The position numbers and the translations under genes are program-made. The notes under the pieces were generated by a model that was not told where the DNA came from, made no database searches, and saw nothing but the letters and a program-made list of their open reading frames with translations. This document shows positions 9,177 through 17,434 of a stretch of DNA of 64,000 nt, piece after piece (positions within the stretch are counted from its first letter, which is position 1; each line of letters begins with the position of its first letter). The DNA lies in assembly GCF_017833035.1 (NCBI RefSeq), contig NZ_JAFIBM010000001.1:1736001-1800000 (forward strand), written 5' to 3'. The stretch is from Frigoribacterium sp. PvP032. Its GTDB lineage: Bacteria > Actinomycetota > Actinomycetes > Actinomycetales > Microbacteriaceae.

Positions 9177-10166
9177 GTGGACATCGACCTGAGCGTGCTG
9201 CGTCTCATGGAACGCGAGCGCGAGATCCCCTTCGAGGAACTCGTGGGCATCATCGAGCAGGCCATCCTCACGGCCTACCTCAAGCACACCGACCAGCCAG
9301 AGAGCCGCGTGCCGACGGCACGGGTCGAGCTCGACCGCAAGACCGGGCACGTGTCCGTGTTCGCCATCGAACGCGACGAAGAAGGCGAGGTCGTCGGCGA
9401 GTCCGTCGACAGCCCCAGCGACTTCGGCCGCATCGCCGCCTTCGCGGCGAAGCAGGTGATCAACCAGCGCCTGCGCGACATCGGCGACGACAAGGTGCTC
9501 GGCCAGTTCAAGGGCCGCGAGGGCGACATCGTCGCCGGCGTCATCCAGCAAGGGCCGAACCCCCGCATGGTGCACGTCGATCTGGGCACGATCGAGGCCA
9601 TCCTGCCTCCCGAAGAACAGGTGCCCGGCGAGAAGTACGACCACGGCACGCGCATCCGCGTCTACGTGACCGGCGTCAGCAAGGGCACGAAGGGGCCGCA
9701 GATCACCGTCTCGCGGACGCACCCCTCGCTCGTCCGCAAGCTCTTCGCGCTCGAGGTCCCCGAGATCGCCAGCGGCGTCGTCGAGATCGTCTCCCTGGCC
9801 CGCGAGGCCGGGCACCGCACCAAGATCGCGGTGCGCGCGACCGAGCCCGGCGTCAACGCCAAGGGCGCGTGCATCGGCGAGATGGGCGCGCGCGTCCGCG
9901 CCGTCCAGACCGAGCTGGGCGACGAGAAGATCGACATCGTCGACTACTCGAGCGACCTGCCCGTATTCGTGGCCAGTGCGCTGTCGCCGGCCAAGGTGTC
10001 GTCGGCCTTCGTCATCGACCAGGCGACCAAGGCCGTCCGTGCCCTGGTGCCCGACTACCAGCTGTCGCTCGCGATCGGCAAGGAGGGGCAGAACGCCCGT
10101 CTCGCCGCCAAGCTCACGGGCGCGCGCATCGACATCCAGCCGGACTCGATCCTCGAGGACGACTGA
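9177..10166 (+). CDS. nusA: Transcription termination/antitermination factor NusA
   Basis: The 329-residue RNA-polymerase-binding factor modulates pausing, termination and antitermination. The order is an N-terminal polymerase-binding domain (to about 105), an S1 RNA-binding domain ([11 protein letters not shown] onward), then two KH domains with [12 protein letters not shown] near the end. The short form without acidic repeats is normal in actinobacteria. GTG 9177 has a GGAGG ribosome site about 8 bases upstream. Usually rimP precedes nusA; here proS and its terminator are directly upstream instead. It heads the nusA-ylxR-infB-rbfA run. Confidence 0.95.
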   Translation: MDIDLSVLRLMEREREIPFEELVGIIEQAILTAYLKHTDQPESRVPTARVELDRKTGHVSVFAIERDEEGEVVGESVDSPSDFGRIAAFAAKQVINQRLRDIGDDKVLGQFKGREGDIVAGVIQQGPNPRMVHVDLGTIEAILPPEEQVPGEKYDHGTRIRVYVTGVSKGTKGPQITVSRTHPSLVRKLFALEVPEIASGVVEIVSLAREAGHRTKIAVRATEPGVNAKGACIGEMGARVRAVQTELGDEKIDIVDYSSDLPVFVASALSPAKVSSAFVIDQATKAVRALVPDYQLSLAIGKEGQNARLAAKLTGARIDIQPDSILEDD

Positions 10167-10174
10167 CCGACCCC

Positions 10175-10219
10175 GACGCCGGGGACAGGCGGCGCACCAC
10201 GCCGTTCGCCCCCGGCGTC
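10175..10219 (+). terminator. Hairpin between nusA and ylxR (possible attenuator)
   Basis: A 10-base-pair perfect stem, GACGCCGGGG (10175-10184) with CCCCGGCGTC (10210-10219), encloses 25 bases that can themselves pair weakly. Within an operon it may cause partial termination or mark RNA processing rather than full termination. Confidence 0.45.
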
Positions 10220-10246
10220 TCCCGTCCGCCGACCCGAGGGGGTAGA

Positions 10247-10552
10247 GTGGTCCCCGTAAGAACGTGCATCGGTACTCGAGCGCGCGCTCCGCGGTCCTCA
10301 CTCGTGAGGGTCGTCGCCCGTGACGGACGCCTGGTGGTCGACGAGACCGCCACGCTGCCCGGGCGAGGCGCGTGGTTGACGCCTTCGATGGACGCGTTCG
10401 AGTCGGCAGTGAAACGCAGGGCATTCCGCCGTGCGCTCCGCCTCGACTCCGAGCCCGACCCCGAGCAGCTCCGCGACCACCTGATGCGGCTGCAGACCGA
10501 TGTGCACACCCCGAGTCCCACCACGACCACTGGCCACGACAGAACAGGCTGA
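10247..10552 (+). CDS. ylxR: YlxR family RNA-binding protein (DUF448)
   Basis: The 101-residue protein belongs to the YlxR family usually encoded between nusA and infB; some members bind RNase P RNA or act as regulators. The family start motif appears as [22 protein letters not shown]; the common second cysteine (CxGC) is threonine here. The core GRGAWLTP and the C-terminal AFRRAL helix also match. GTG 10247 is chosen because AGGGGG lies just upstream and it begins directly before the motif. The last residues (after about 78) are a Thr-rich tail. No adjacent L7Ae-like gene exists here. Confidence 0.85.
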   Translation: MVPVRTCIGTRARAPRSSLVRVVARDGRLVVDETATLPGRGAWLTPSMDAFESAVKRRAFRRALRLDSEPDPEQLRDHLMRLQTDVHTPSPTTTTGHDRTG

Positions 10553-10559
10553 CAGGCAC

Positions 10560-10605
10560 ATGGACAACTAATGAGCGGCTCGAAATGAGACCCGTCCAGA
10601 ACTGA
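10560..10605 (+). other. Chain of three overlapping mini-ORFs in the infB leader
   Basis: Three tiny ORFs follow each other with overlapping stops and starts: MDN (10560-10571), MSGSK (10571-10588) and MRPVQN (10585-10605). The first junction is TAATG and the second is ATGA. They end 42 bases before infB. A small hairpin around GGCTC/GAGACC lies within. Whether they are translated is unknown; they could be a translational-coupling or stalling leader, or part of a structured RNA. Confidence 0.45.
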
Positions 10606-10647
10606 CGGCTCCCTCCTGACCGGGAAGGGGCCCGAGACAGGAGAACT

Positions 10648-13458
10648 GTGGCTAAACCACGCGTACACGAGATCGCCAGCGAGCTGGGGATCGACAGCAA
10701 GACAGCACTAGAGAAGCTCAAGGAGATGGGCGAGTTCGTCAAGGGACCGTCCTCCAGCGTCGAGCCCCCCGTGGCCCGCAAGCTGCGCCAGGCGTTCGCC
10801 GGCGCTGCAGCGGCTGCTCCCAAGGCAGGCACCGCACCTGCCGCGAGCCCGAAGGCGTCGCCTCCCGCCGCCTCCTCGGCCCCCAAGCCCGGCGGACCCC
10901 GTCCTGCCGCGCCCAAGCCCCCCGTCGCCGAGCAGCCCGCTGCTCCCGTCGAGGCCCCGGCCGCCGCTGACGACACGGAGGCGGCACCCGCTCCCGTGGC
11001 GCCGCTGACGGTCGCCGAGCGCCAGGCCAAGGCCGAGGCCGAGCGCGCCGCTGCCGCGGCCGCCAAGGAGTCGGGCACGGCACCCGCCGAGTCCGACGCT
11101 CCCGCCGAGGCCGGCGCCTCCGCGCCGAAGCCCGGCGGCCCCCGTCCCGGTGCCCCGCGCCCCGGCAACAACCCCTTCGCCAGCAACCAGGGCATGGGTC
11201 GCCCGAGCGCGCCCCGTCCCGGCGGCTCCGGCGCCGCGACCAGCATGCCCCGCCCCGGCGGAGCGGCAGGACCGCGCCCGATGGCTCCGCGTCCCGGTGC
11301 TCCTCGTCCGGGCGCTCCGCGTCCCGGCGTCGGCGCCAGCCCCCGCCCCAACGGCTTCGGCCAGCGCCCCGCGGGTGCCGGCGGTCGTCCCGGCGGTGCC
11401 GGCGGCGGCTTCCAGCGTCCCGGCGGCGGCGCTCCCGGCGCGGCCGGCGGCTTCCGTCCCGGCTTCGGCGCTCCTCGTCCTGCGGGCGGCGGCGGCGGTG
11501 GCCGTGGTCGTGGCCCCGGCGGCGGCACGGCCGGCGCGTTCGGTCGCGGCGGCGGCAAGAGCAAGGCACGCAAGTCGAAGCGGACCAAGAGGGCCGAGTT
11601 CGAGATGCGCTCCGCCCCGTCGCTGGGCGGCGTCAGCGTCCCCCGCGGCGACGGCAGCACGATCGTCCGTCTGCGTCGCGGCGCGTCCATCAGCGACTTC
11701 GCCGACAAGATCGACGCCAGCCCCGGCAACCTGGTGACCGTCCTCTTCCACCTGGGAGAGATGGCGACCGCCACGGAGTCGCTCGACGACGCCACGTTCC
11801 AGGTGCTCGGCGAAGAGCTCGGCTACCGCATCCTCGTCGTCTCTCCCGAGGACGAGGACAAGGAGCTCCTCGAGGGCTTCGACATCGACCTCGAACAGGA
11901 GCTCGAGGACGAGGACGAGGACGTGCTGCAGGTCCGCCCGCCCGTCGTCACGGTCATGGGCCACGTCGACCACGGAAAGACCCGTCTGCTCGACGCGATC
12001 CGCAACGCCAACGTCGTCGCCGGCGAGGCAGGCGGCATCACGCAGCACATCGGTGCCTACCAGGTCTGGGCGCCTCACGAGGGCGTCGAGCGTGCCATCA
12101 CCTTCATCGACACCCCTGGCCACGAGGCGTTCACCGCCATGCGTGCCCGTGGTGCGCAGGTGACCGACATCGCGATCCTCGTGGTCGCGGCGGACGACGG
12201 CATCATGCCGCAGACCGTCGAGGCGCTGAACCACGCCCAGGCGGCCAACGTGCCGATCGTGGTCGCGGTCAACAAGATCGACAAGGAGGGTGCGAACCCG
12301 GCCAAGGTGCGTCAGCAGCTGACCGAGTACGGCCTCGTCGCCGAGGAGTACGGCGGAGACGTGATGTTCGTAGACGTGTCCGCACGCGACAACAAGAACA
12401 TCGACGCGCTGCTCGAGGCGGTCCTGCTCACCGCGGACGCCGGTCTCGACCTGCGGGCGAACCCCGACAAGGACGCTCGTGGTGTCGCCATCGAGGCACG
12501 CCTCGACAAGGGCCGCGGCGCCGTCGCGACCGTGCTCATCCAGTCGGGCACCCTGCGGGTGGGCGACGCGATCGTGGCGGGAACGGCCTACGGCCGGGTC
12601 CGCGCGATGATGGACGAGAACGGCGACACCGTCGACGAGGCCTTCCCGAGCCGTCCCGTGCTCGTGCAGGGTCTCTCGAGCGTGCCCCGTGCCGGCGACA
12701 CCTTCCTCGTCACCGAGGAGGACCGCACGGCTCGTCAGATCGCCGAGAAGCGCGAGGCCGTCGAGCGCAACGCGTCGCTGGCCAAGGCCCGCAAGCGCAT
12801 CTCGCTCGAGGACTTCACCCGTGCTCTCGAAGAGGGCAAGGTCGAGGCGCTCAACATCATCATCAAGGGCGACGTGTCGGGTGCCGTCGAGGCGCTCGAG
12901 GAATCGCTGCTCAAGATCGAGGTGGACGACAGCGTGCAGCTGCGCATCATCCACCGCGGCGTGGGCGCCGTCACCGAGAGCGACGTCAACCTCGCCACGG
13001 TCGACAACGCTGTCATCATCGGGTTCAACGTCCGACCGGACACGAAGGCACGCGAACGTGCTGCCCGAGAGGGCGTCGACGTGCGCTTCTACTCGGTCAT
13101 CTACGCCGCCCTCGAGGACATCGAGAACTCGCTCACGGGCATGCTCAAGCCCGAGTTCGAGGAGAAGCAGTCCGGTGTCGCCGAGATCCGCGAGATCTTC
13201 CGCTCGTCGAAGGTCGGCAACATCGCCGGTGTCATCGTGCGATCGGGAACGATCACGCGGAACGCCCGTGCCCGTGTCATCCGCGAAGGCGTGGTGGTCG
13301 GCGACAACCTCGCCATCGACTCGCTGCGTCGCTTCAAGGACGACGTCACCGAGGTCCGTACGGACTTCGAGGCCGGCATCGGCCTCGGCAAGTTCAACGA
13401 CATCCAGATCGGCGACGAGATCGAGACCATCGAGATGGTCGAGAAGCCGCGGGGCTGA
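10648..13458 (+). CDS. infB: Translation initiation factor IF-2
   Basis: The 936-residue GTPase delivers initiator tRNA to the 30S subunit and promotes subunit joining. An N-terminal IF2N helix domain ([19 protein letters not shown]) is followed by a long Pro/Gly/Ala/Arg-rich linker (about 50-310), a second IF2N-like region near 335-370, and the GTPase domain with G1 GHVDHGKT at 438-445, DTPGHE and NKID. Domains for 50S and fMet-tRNA contact follow. GTG 10648 has an ACAGGAG ribosome site about 4 bases upstream. The linker has many PRPG and GGG repeats, typical of actinobacterial IF-2. A hairpin precedes rbfA. Confidence 0.97.
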   Translation: MAKPRVHEIASELGIDSKTALEKLKEMGEFVKGPSSSVEPPVARKLRQAFAGAAAAAPKAGTAPAASPKASPPAASSAPKPGGPRPAAPKPPVAEQPAAPVEAPAAADDTEAAPAPVAPLTVAERQAKAEAERAAAAAAKESGTAPAESDAPAEAGASAPKPGGPRPGAPRPGNNPFASNQGMGRPSAPRPGGSGAATSMPRPGGAAGPRPMAPRPGAPRPGAPRPGVGASPRPNGFGQRPAGAGGRPGGAGGGFQRPGGGAPGAAGGFRPGFGAPRPAGGGGGGRGRGPGGGTAGAFGRGGGKSKARKSKRTKRAEFEMRSAPSLGGVSVPRGDGSTIVRLRRGASISDFADKIDASPGNLVTVLFHLGEMATATESLDDATFQVLGEELGYRILVVSPEDEDKELLEGFDIDLEQELEDEDEDVLQVRPPVVTVMGHVDHGKTRLLDAIRNANVVAGEAGGITQHIGAYQVWAPHEGVERAITFIDTPGHEAFTAMRARGAQVTDIAILVVAADDGIMPQTVEALNHAQAANVPIVVAVNKIDKEGANPAKVRQQLTEYGLVAEEYGGDVMFVDVSARDNKNIDALLEAVLLTADAGLDLRANPDKDARGVAIEARLDKGRGAVATVLIQSGTLRVGDAIVAGTAYGRVRAMMDENGDTVDEAFPSRPVLVQGLSSVPRAGDTFLVTEEDRTARQIAEKREAVERNASLAKARKRISLEDFTRALEEGKVEALNIIIKGDVSGAVEALEESLLKIEVDDSVQLRIIHRGVGAVTESDVNLATVDNAVIIGFNVRPDTKARERAAREGVDVRFYSVIYAALEDIENSLTGMLKPEFEEKQSGVAEIREIFRSSKVGNIAGVIVRSGTITRNARARVIREGVVVGDNLAIDSLRRFKDDVTEVRTDFEAGIGLGKFNDIQIGDEIETIEMVEKPRG

Positions 13459-13478
13459 CGCCCGGCGACGCATCGTCA

Positions 13479-13514
13479 GAGGCCCCGCCACGACTACGGT
13501 CGGGGCGGGGCCTC
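13479..13514 (+). terminator. Hairpin with UACG tetraloop between infB and rbfA
   Basis: An 11-base-pair stem GAGGCCCCGCC / GGCGGGGCCTC, a one-base mismatch, then 4 more pairs (CGAC/GTCG) closing on TACG, a UNCG-type tetraloop closed by C-G. It may be a partial terminator or an mRNA-stability element, because rbfA follows on the same strand only 40 bases later. Confidence 0.6.
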
Positions 13515-13554
13515 ACCCCTCTCGCCCCCGGGCGAACAGCAGAAGGAGCAACGA

Positions 13555-14118
13555 ATGGTCGACGCACAGCGCGCCCGCAAGATGGCCGACCGCATCCACG
13601 AGATCGTGGCGCGGCGACTGGAGCGCGGCATCAAGGACCCGCGCCTCGGGTTCGTCACCATCACCGACGTCAAGGTGACCGGCGACCTGCAGCACGCGTC
13701 CGTGTTCTACACGGTCTACGGCACCGACGAGGAGCGCGCCGACACCGGCGCCGCCCTCAAGTCCGCCACGGGCATGCTGCGGAGCGAGGTCGGCAAGAAC
13801 ATCACGGCACGGCTGACCCCGAGCCTCGAGTTCATCCTCGACGCCCTGCCCGAGAACGCGGCGTCCATCGACCGCCTCCTGCAGGAGGCGCGTCAGCGCG
13901 ACCAGGACAGCCAGACCGTCGCTGCCACGGCCGAGTACGCAGGCGACGCCGATCCCTACGTCAAGCCGCGCGACGAGGACGACTACGACGACGACGATCT
14001 CGGTGAGGACGAGGACGACGACGCGTCGGACGAGGTCGTGCCCGTGGTCGACGAGGCCGACGTCGAGTCGGGCGCCGTCGACGACGGCATGGTGGAGCCG
14101 GACGGCTCCACGCGCTGA
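13555..14118 (+). CDS. rbfA: 30S ribosome-binding factor A with acidic tail
   Basis: The 187-residue protein acts in late 30S assembly and 16S rRNA 5'-end maturation. The KH-type RbfA fold covers about residues 1-125 (IHEIVARRLERGIKDPRLGFVTITDVKVTGDL, then ATGMLRSEVGKN and LTPSLEFILD). The last 60 residues are strongly acidic (runs of Asp and Glu such as DDYDDDD) and add to the usual 120-130 length. ATG 13555 follows AAGGAGCAACGA, a good ribosome site. Only 22 bases separate its stop from that of the convergent mutY. Confidence 0.93.
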   Translation: MVDAQRARKMADRIHEIVARRLERGIKDPRLGFVTITDVKVTGDLQHASVFYTVYGTDEERADTGAALKSATGMLRSEVGKNITARLTPSLEFILDALPENAASIDRLLQEARQRDQDSQTVAATAEYAGDADPYVKPRDEDDYDDDDLGEDEDDDASDEVVPVVDEADVESGAVDDGMVEPDGSTR

Positions 14119-14140
14119 CCCAGCTCGGCTGCCCGGGCGC

Positions 14141-15010
14141 CTAGCTCGGCAGCGACCAGCCCTCGTCGGCCGATCCCGTGACCAGCCCGTCACGGAGGAG
14201 GCCGGCGAGGGCTCTGTCGCGCTGCTCGGCGTCGGGCCACACGCGGGCGACCTCGTCGCTCGTGACGGGCACGTCACTGGCCCGCAGCTCGGCCATGACC
14301 AGGCCGCGCACCTGACGGTCCGAGCCGGCGAAGGCGGCCTGACGACGCAGGGGAGGCCCCGCGTGCTCGGGGCGCCCGGCCAGCACCCACGCGCACTGCG
14401 CGACCAGCGGGCACTCGTCGCAGCGTGGCGACCGCGCCGTGCAGACGAGCGCGCCGAGCTCCATCACCGCGGCGCTGGCCACCCTGGCGTCGTCGACGTC
14501 GGCCGGGAGCTGCGACTCCATCGCCGGCAGGTCGCGGCGCGCCTTCGGCGCCCAGGGCTCGGCCAGGCCCTCGACCGCTCGAGCGAGCACCCGGCGCACG
14601 TTCGTGTCGACGACCGGGTGCCGGTGCCCGTAGGCGAAGACCGCGACCGCCCGTGCCGTGTAGTCGCCGACACCCGGCAGGGCCAGCAGCTCCGGGACGG
14701 TCTCGGGCACGACGCCGCCGTGCCGCTCGGTGATGACGACGGAGGCGGCGTGCAGGGCGAGCGCCCGGCGTGGGTACCCGAGGCGGTCCCACGCGCGCAC
14801 CGCCTCCGAGGCCGGCGACGCGGCGAGGTCGGAGGGCGTCGGCCAGCGCTCGAGCCACTGCTCGAGCCGTGGCACGACGCGCACGACCGGCGTCTGCTGC
14901 AGCATCACCTCGCTGACGAGGGTGCCCCAGGCGGTGAAGCCGGGGCGGCGCCACGGCAGGTCTCGCCCGTGCTCGCGGAACCACGACGAGACGGCGGGGG
15001 CGATGGTCAC
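14141..15010 (-). CDS. mutY: A/G-specific adenine DNA glycosylase MutY
   Basis: The 289-residue repair enzyme removes adenine mispaired with 8-oxoguanine. Visible parts are SEVMLQQTPV with catalytic Glu34, the helix-hairpin-helix LPGVGDYTARA, catalytic Asp135 in VVDTNVRR, and an iron-sulfur cluster loop with the C-x6-C-x2-C-x5-C spacing. The C-terminal 8-oxoG-recognition domain is short, as in many actinobacterial MutY proteins. GTG 15010 is the start because TAGGAT lies 6 bases upstream on the minus strand, indicating a leaderless message. It is divergent from the P-loop gene at 15067. Confidence 0.93.
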   Translation of the reverse strand: MTIAPAVSSWFREHGRDLPWRRPGFTAWGTLVSEVMLQQTPVVRVVPRLEQWLERWPTPSDLAASPASEAVRAWDRLGYPRRALALHAASVVITERHGGVVPETVPELLALPGVGDYTARAVAVFAYGHRHPVVDTNVRRVLARAVEGLAEPWAPKARRDLPAMESQLPADVDDARVASAAVMELGALVCTARSPRCDECPLVAQCAWVLAGRPEHAGPPLRRQAAFAGSDRQVRGLVMAELRASDVPVTSDEVARVWPDAEQRDRALAGLLRDGLVTGSADEGWSLPS

Positions 15011-15016
15011 CGGACC

Positions 15017-15022
15017 ATCCTA
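15017..15022 (-). promoter_or_regulatory. Leaderless promoter -10 box TAGGAT of mutY
   Basis: On the minus strand TAGGAT is followed by 6 bases and GTG 15010. It is divergent to the box at 15055-15060, so two leaderless promoters lie within 57 bases. Confidence 0.7.
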
Positions 15023-15054
15023 CGGGCGCTCGGACCGCTGTCGGCGGCCCGGCC

Positions 15055-15060
15055 TAGGGT
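15055..15060 (+). promoter_or_regulatory. Leaderless promoter -10 box TAGGGT of the P-loop gene
   Basis: TAGGGT, 6 bases, then ATG 15067, with no ribosome site. Confidence 0.7.
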
Positions 15061-15066
15061 GACCGC

Positions 15067-15630
15067 ATGACCACTCGTTGGGCCCCCGCCAAGAAAGACA
15101 CGCTGCGCGCTCTCGCGACCGAGATCCTGCACAACTACTCGAGGGGCCGGGCGTTCGTCGCCGTCGACGGCCCGTCCGGCGCCGGGCAGTCGGCCTTCGC
15201 CGACGACCTCGCGGCTGCCCTCGTCGAGGCCGGCCACGCGGCCTTCCGCGCCTCGGTCTCCGACTTCGGCAGGCCCCGCGGCGAAGGAGGCGCGGGGGCG
15301 GACGGCGAGCCTGCCCCGGTCGACGGGGCCGTCCTGCGCCGCGTCCTCGTCGAGCCGTTCAGGCTCGGCGGCAGCACCGCGTGGGTGCCGGCCGCGTTCG
15401 ACGCCGCCTCGCAGCGCGAGGTCGAGCCGCGGTGGGTCACCGGCCCCGACGACGCCCTGCTCGTGGTCGACGGCGAGGCGCTCGGCCGCCCCGAGCTCGT
15501 CGGCCTCTGGAACTACACGGTCTGGGTCACGCCGGGCGGCGGTCGCGGCGGCCTGCGCGCGGTCGCGACGGCGGTCGTCGACGTCTCCGACCCCGAGCAC
15601 CCGCGTCGGGTCTTCGACGACGCGTGCTGA
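15067..15630 (+). CDS. Uridine-kinase-like P-loop protein with altered Walker A lysine
   Basis: The 187-residue protein resembles small nucleoside/uridine-kinase-like ATPases: a basic N-terminal helix (RALATEILHNYSRGRAFVAVDG) leads to a P-loop. The loop reads GPSGAGQS at residues 35-42, so the lysine that holds the phosphates is glutamine. A DFGRPR segment follows where such kinases have DDFY-type acceptor residues, and a Walker-B-like LLVVDGEAL comes near 138-146. It probably lacks normal kinase activity and may be a nucleotide-sensing or regulatory remnant. The leaderless ATG has TAGGGT 6 bases upstream. Function unknown. Confidence 0.65.
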   Translation: MTTRWAPAKKDTLRALATEILHNYSRGRAFVAVDGPSGAGQSAFADDLAAALVEAGHAAFRASVSDFGRPRGEGGAGADGEPAPVDGAVLRRVLVEPFRLGGSTAWVPAAFDAASQREVEPRWVTGPDDALLVVDGEALGRPELVGLWNYTVWVTPGGGRGGLRAVATAVVDVSDPEHPRRVFDDAC

Positions 15631-15653
15631 GCGTCCGTCCCGGCACGGTGCGG

Positions 15654-15659
15654 TAGCGT
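15654..15659 (+). promoter_or_regulatory. Leaderless promoter -10 box TAGCGT of truB
   Basis: TAGCGT, 6 bases, then GTG 15666. Confidence 0.65.
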
Positions 15660-15665
15660 CGTCTC

Positions 15666-16568
15666 GTGAACAGCGGCATCCTCCTCGTCGACAAGCCGCA
15701 GGGCATCACCAGCCACGACGTCGTCGCACGTGTCCGCAAGGCGGCGGGCACCCGCAAGGTCGGCCACGCCGGCACCCTCGACCCGCTCGCGACGGGGCTC
15801 CTCGTGCTGGGGCTCAACTCCTCGACCCGGCTGCTGACGTTCCTGGTGGGGCTGGACAAGACGTACGAGGCGACCATCCGGCTGGGCGTCTCGACCACCT
15901 CCGACGACTCCGAGGGCGAGGTCACGGCCACCGCCGACGCGTCGGGCGTGGCCGATGCCGCGGTCGACTCGGGCATCGCCGACCTGACCGGGCCGATCAG
16001 CCAGGTGCCGACCACGGTCAGCGCCATCAAGGTCGGCGGTCGTCGTGCCTACGACCTCGCGCGCGAGGGCGTCGAAGTCGAGCTCAAGGCCCGCGACGTC
16101 GTCGTCTCCGAGTTCGTCGTCCTCGATCGACGTGAGGCCGTCAGCGACGACGGCGTCGCCGTCCGCGACCTCGACGTGCGGGTCAGCTGCTCGTCGGGCA
16201 CCTACGTCCGGGCGCTCGCCCGCGACCTCGGCGCGGCACTGGGCGTCGGCGGCCACCTCACGGCGCTGCGGCGCACGCGGGTCGGCTCGTTCGACGTGGC
16301 CGACGCCGCGGTGCTCGAGGGCATCGAGGTCGAGCCGGCCCTCCTGGCGCCCGCAGCCGTCGCCTCCTCGTTGTTCCCCGTCTGGTCGATGACGTCCGAC
16401 GAGGCGACCGACCTCGGCCACGGCAAGCGACCCGCGGTCGGCCTGGCCGACACCGAGGGCCCCGTGGCGGCCGTGACCGCATCGGGCGACCTCGCCGGGC
16501 TGGTCTCCGTGCGTGGCGGCCGTGCGGTGCCGATCGTCAACTTCCCGACCGACGAGGTGCGCGCGTGA
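15666..16568 (+). CDS. truB: tRNA pseudouridine(55) synthase TruB
   Basis: The 300-residue enzyme converts U55 of the tRNA T-loop to pseudouridine. The N-terminal LLVDKPQGITSHDVV and GHAGTLDPLATGLL blocks are diagnostic, with catalytic Asp39; PTTVSAIKVGGRRAYDLAREG and CSSGTYVRALARDLG are the other conserved stretches. An actinobacterial C-terminal domain follows from about residue 230. GTG 15666 has a TAGCGT box 6 bases upstream and no ribosome site. Its stop overlaps the next start by 4 bases. Confidence 0.95.
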   Translation: MNSGILLVDKPQGITSHDVVARVRKAAGTRKVGHAGTLDPLATGLLVLGLNSSTRLLTFLVGLDKTYEATIRLGVSTTSDDSEGEVTATADASGVADAAVDSGIADLTGPISQVPTTVSAIKVGGRRAYDLAREGVEVELKARDVVVSEFVVLDRREAVSDDGVAVRDLDVRVSCSSGTYVRALARDLGAALGVGGHLTALRRTRVGSFDVADAAVLEGIEVEPALLAPAAVASSLFPVWSMTSDEATDLGHGKRPAVGLADTEGPVAAVTASGDLAGLVSVRGGRAVPIVNFPTDEVRA

Positions 16569-16933
16569 TCGAGTGGTTCACCTGGGCCCAGGTGATCGTG
16601 GCCTGCGTGGCGGGCCTCGTCTGCCTGGTGGCCGGCTTCTCGGGCAAGCTGCCGAACGACATCACGGTCGGCGCCACGGCGCTCGTGCTGCTGCTGCTGC
16701 TGGTGCAGCTGGTGGTCGCCATCATCGCCCCGTTCGCGGGCAACCCGCCGACGGGCAACGTCGTCGAGTTCTACATCTACCTCGTCTCGGCGATCCTGCT
16801 GCCGCCGCTCGCCGTCGTCTGGGCTCTCGTCGACCGCACCCGGTGGAGCAACCTCGTGCTCGCGGCGGCCGTCTTCGCGGTCGCGGTCATGGTCTACCGC
16901 ATGCTGCAGATCTGGACGGTCCAGGTCGCGTGA
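16565..16933 (+). CDS. Small four-helix membrane protein downstream of truB, unknown function
   Basis: A 122-residue integral membrane protein; hydrophobic stretches lie near residues 7-22, 34-55, 68-87 and 93-114. GTG 16565 overlaps the truB stop (GTGA), so translation is coupled. No catalytic motif is visible. Similar small membrane proteins are often inserted between truB and ribF in Microbacteriaceae (from memory). There is no obvious link to RNA modification. Confidence 0.7.
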   Translation: MIEWFTWAQVIVACVAGLVCLVAGFSGKLPNDITVGATALVLLLLLVQLVVAIIAPFAGNPPTGNVVEFYIYLVSAILLPPLAVVWALVDRTRWSNLVLAAAVFAVAVMVYRMLQIWTVQVA

Positions 16934-16977
16934 CGAGCGCCTCCTCGGCCCTGGCGCCGGTGCACAGCCACGCGCCA

Positions 16978-16983
16978 TATCCT
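16978..16983 (+). promoter_or_regulatory. -10 box TATCCT, probably for a leaderless gene
   Basis: TATCCT lies 5 bases before GTG 16989 and 8 bases before ATG 16992; either could be the leaderless start of the following gene. Confidence 0.55.
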
Positions 16984-16991
16984 TGTCGGTG

Positions 16992-17429
16992 ATGGTCACT
17001 CAGAAGTCTTCTCGTGCGGTCGGCGTCGGCCGGGTCCTCATCGCGGTCTACGCGGTGCTCGCCCTGGCGGCGACCGGCCGATCCGTGTTCCAGATCCTCG
17101 AGCAGTTCGACGAGGCGCCGCTCGCGTACACGCTGAGCGCCCTCGCGGCCGTGGTCTACATCGTCGCCACGGTGTCGCTGATCCGTCGCGGCCGCACCTC
17201 GTACGCCGTCGCCTGGGCGACCATCTCGTTCGAGCTCGCCGGCGTGCTGATCGTCGGGCTGGTCACCGTGCTCGATCCCGAGCTGTTCCCCGACGACACC
17301 GTCTGGTCGTGGTTCGGCCGTGGCTACGGCTTCGTCCCGCTCGTGCTGCCCGTCCTGGGCATCCTGTGGCTGCTCCGTTCCCGGCCCGCCGTCGCCGCGG
17401 AGGCGCACGCCGCCGACCGGACGGAGTAG
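16992..17429 (+). CDS. Small membrane protein upstream of ribF, unknown function
   Basis: A protein of about 145 residues with four predicted membrane segments (VLIAVYAVLALAA, LAAVVYIVATVSL, AWATISFELAGVLIVGLV and VPLVLPVLGILWLL) and a short polar C-terminus. The sequence type (ALSALAAVVYIVATVSL) resembles small uncharacterised actinobacterial membrane proteins. Start choice is between GTG 16989 and ATG 16992; a TATCCT box just upstream favours a leaderless message from one of them. The stop is 5 bases before ribF, so they are probably cotranscribed. A role in flavin handling is possible from position only. Confidence 0.65.
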   Translation: MVTQKSSRAVGVGRVLIAVYAVLALAATGRSVFQILEQFDEAPLAYTLSALAAVVYIVATVSLIRRGRTSYAVAWATISFELAGVLIVGLVTVLDPELFPDDTVWSWFGRGYGFVPLVLPVLGILWLLRSRPAVAAEAHAADRTE

Positions 17430-17434
17430 CTCCC

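Noticed and set aside
10243-10248. TAGAGT as a leaderless -10 box for ylxR
   Set aside because: No in-frame start codon lies 5-8 bases after it; GTG 10247 overlaps the box and has its own AGGGGG ribosome site. Translation in the operon is more likely.
9174-11795. Very long open frames on the opposite strand (for example 873, 927 and 1138 codons)
   Set aside because: They lie antisense to clear genes (nusA, infB, Stealth), consist of low-complexity Arg/Pro/Gly/Asp/His residues, and arise because GC-rich third positions suppress stop codons on the other strand.
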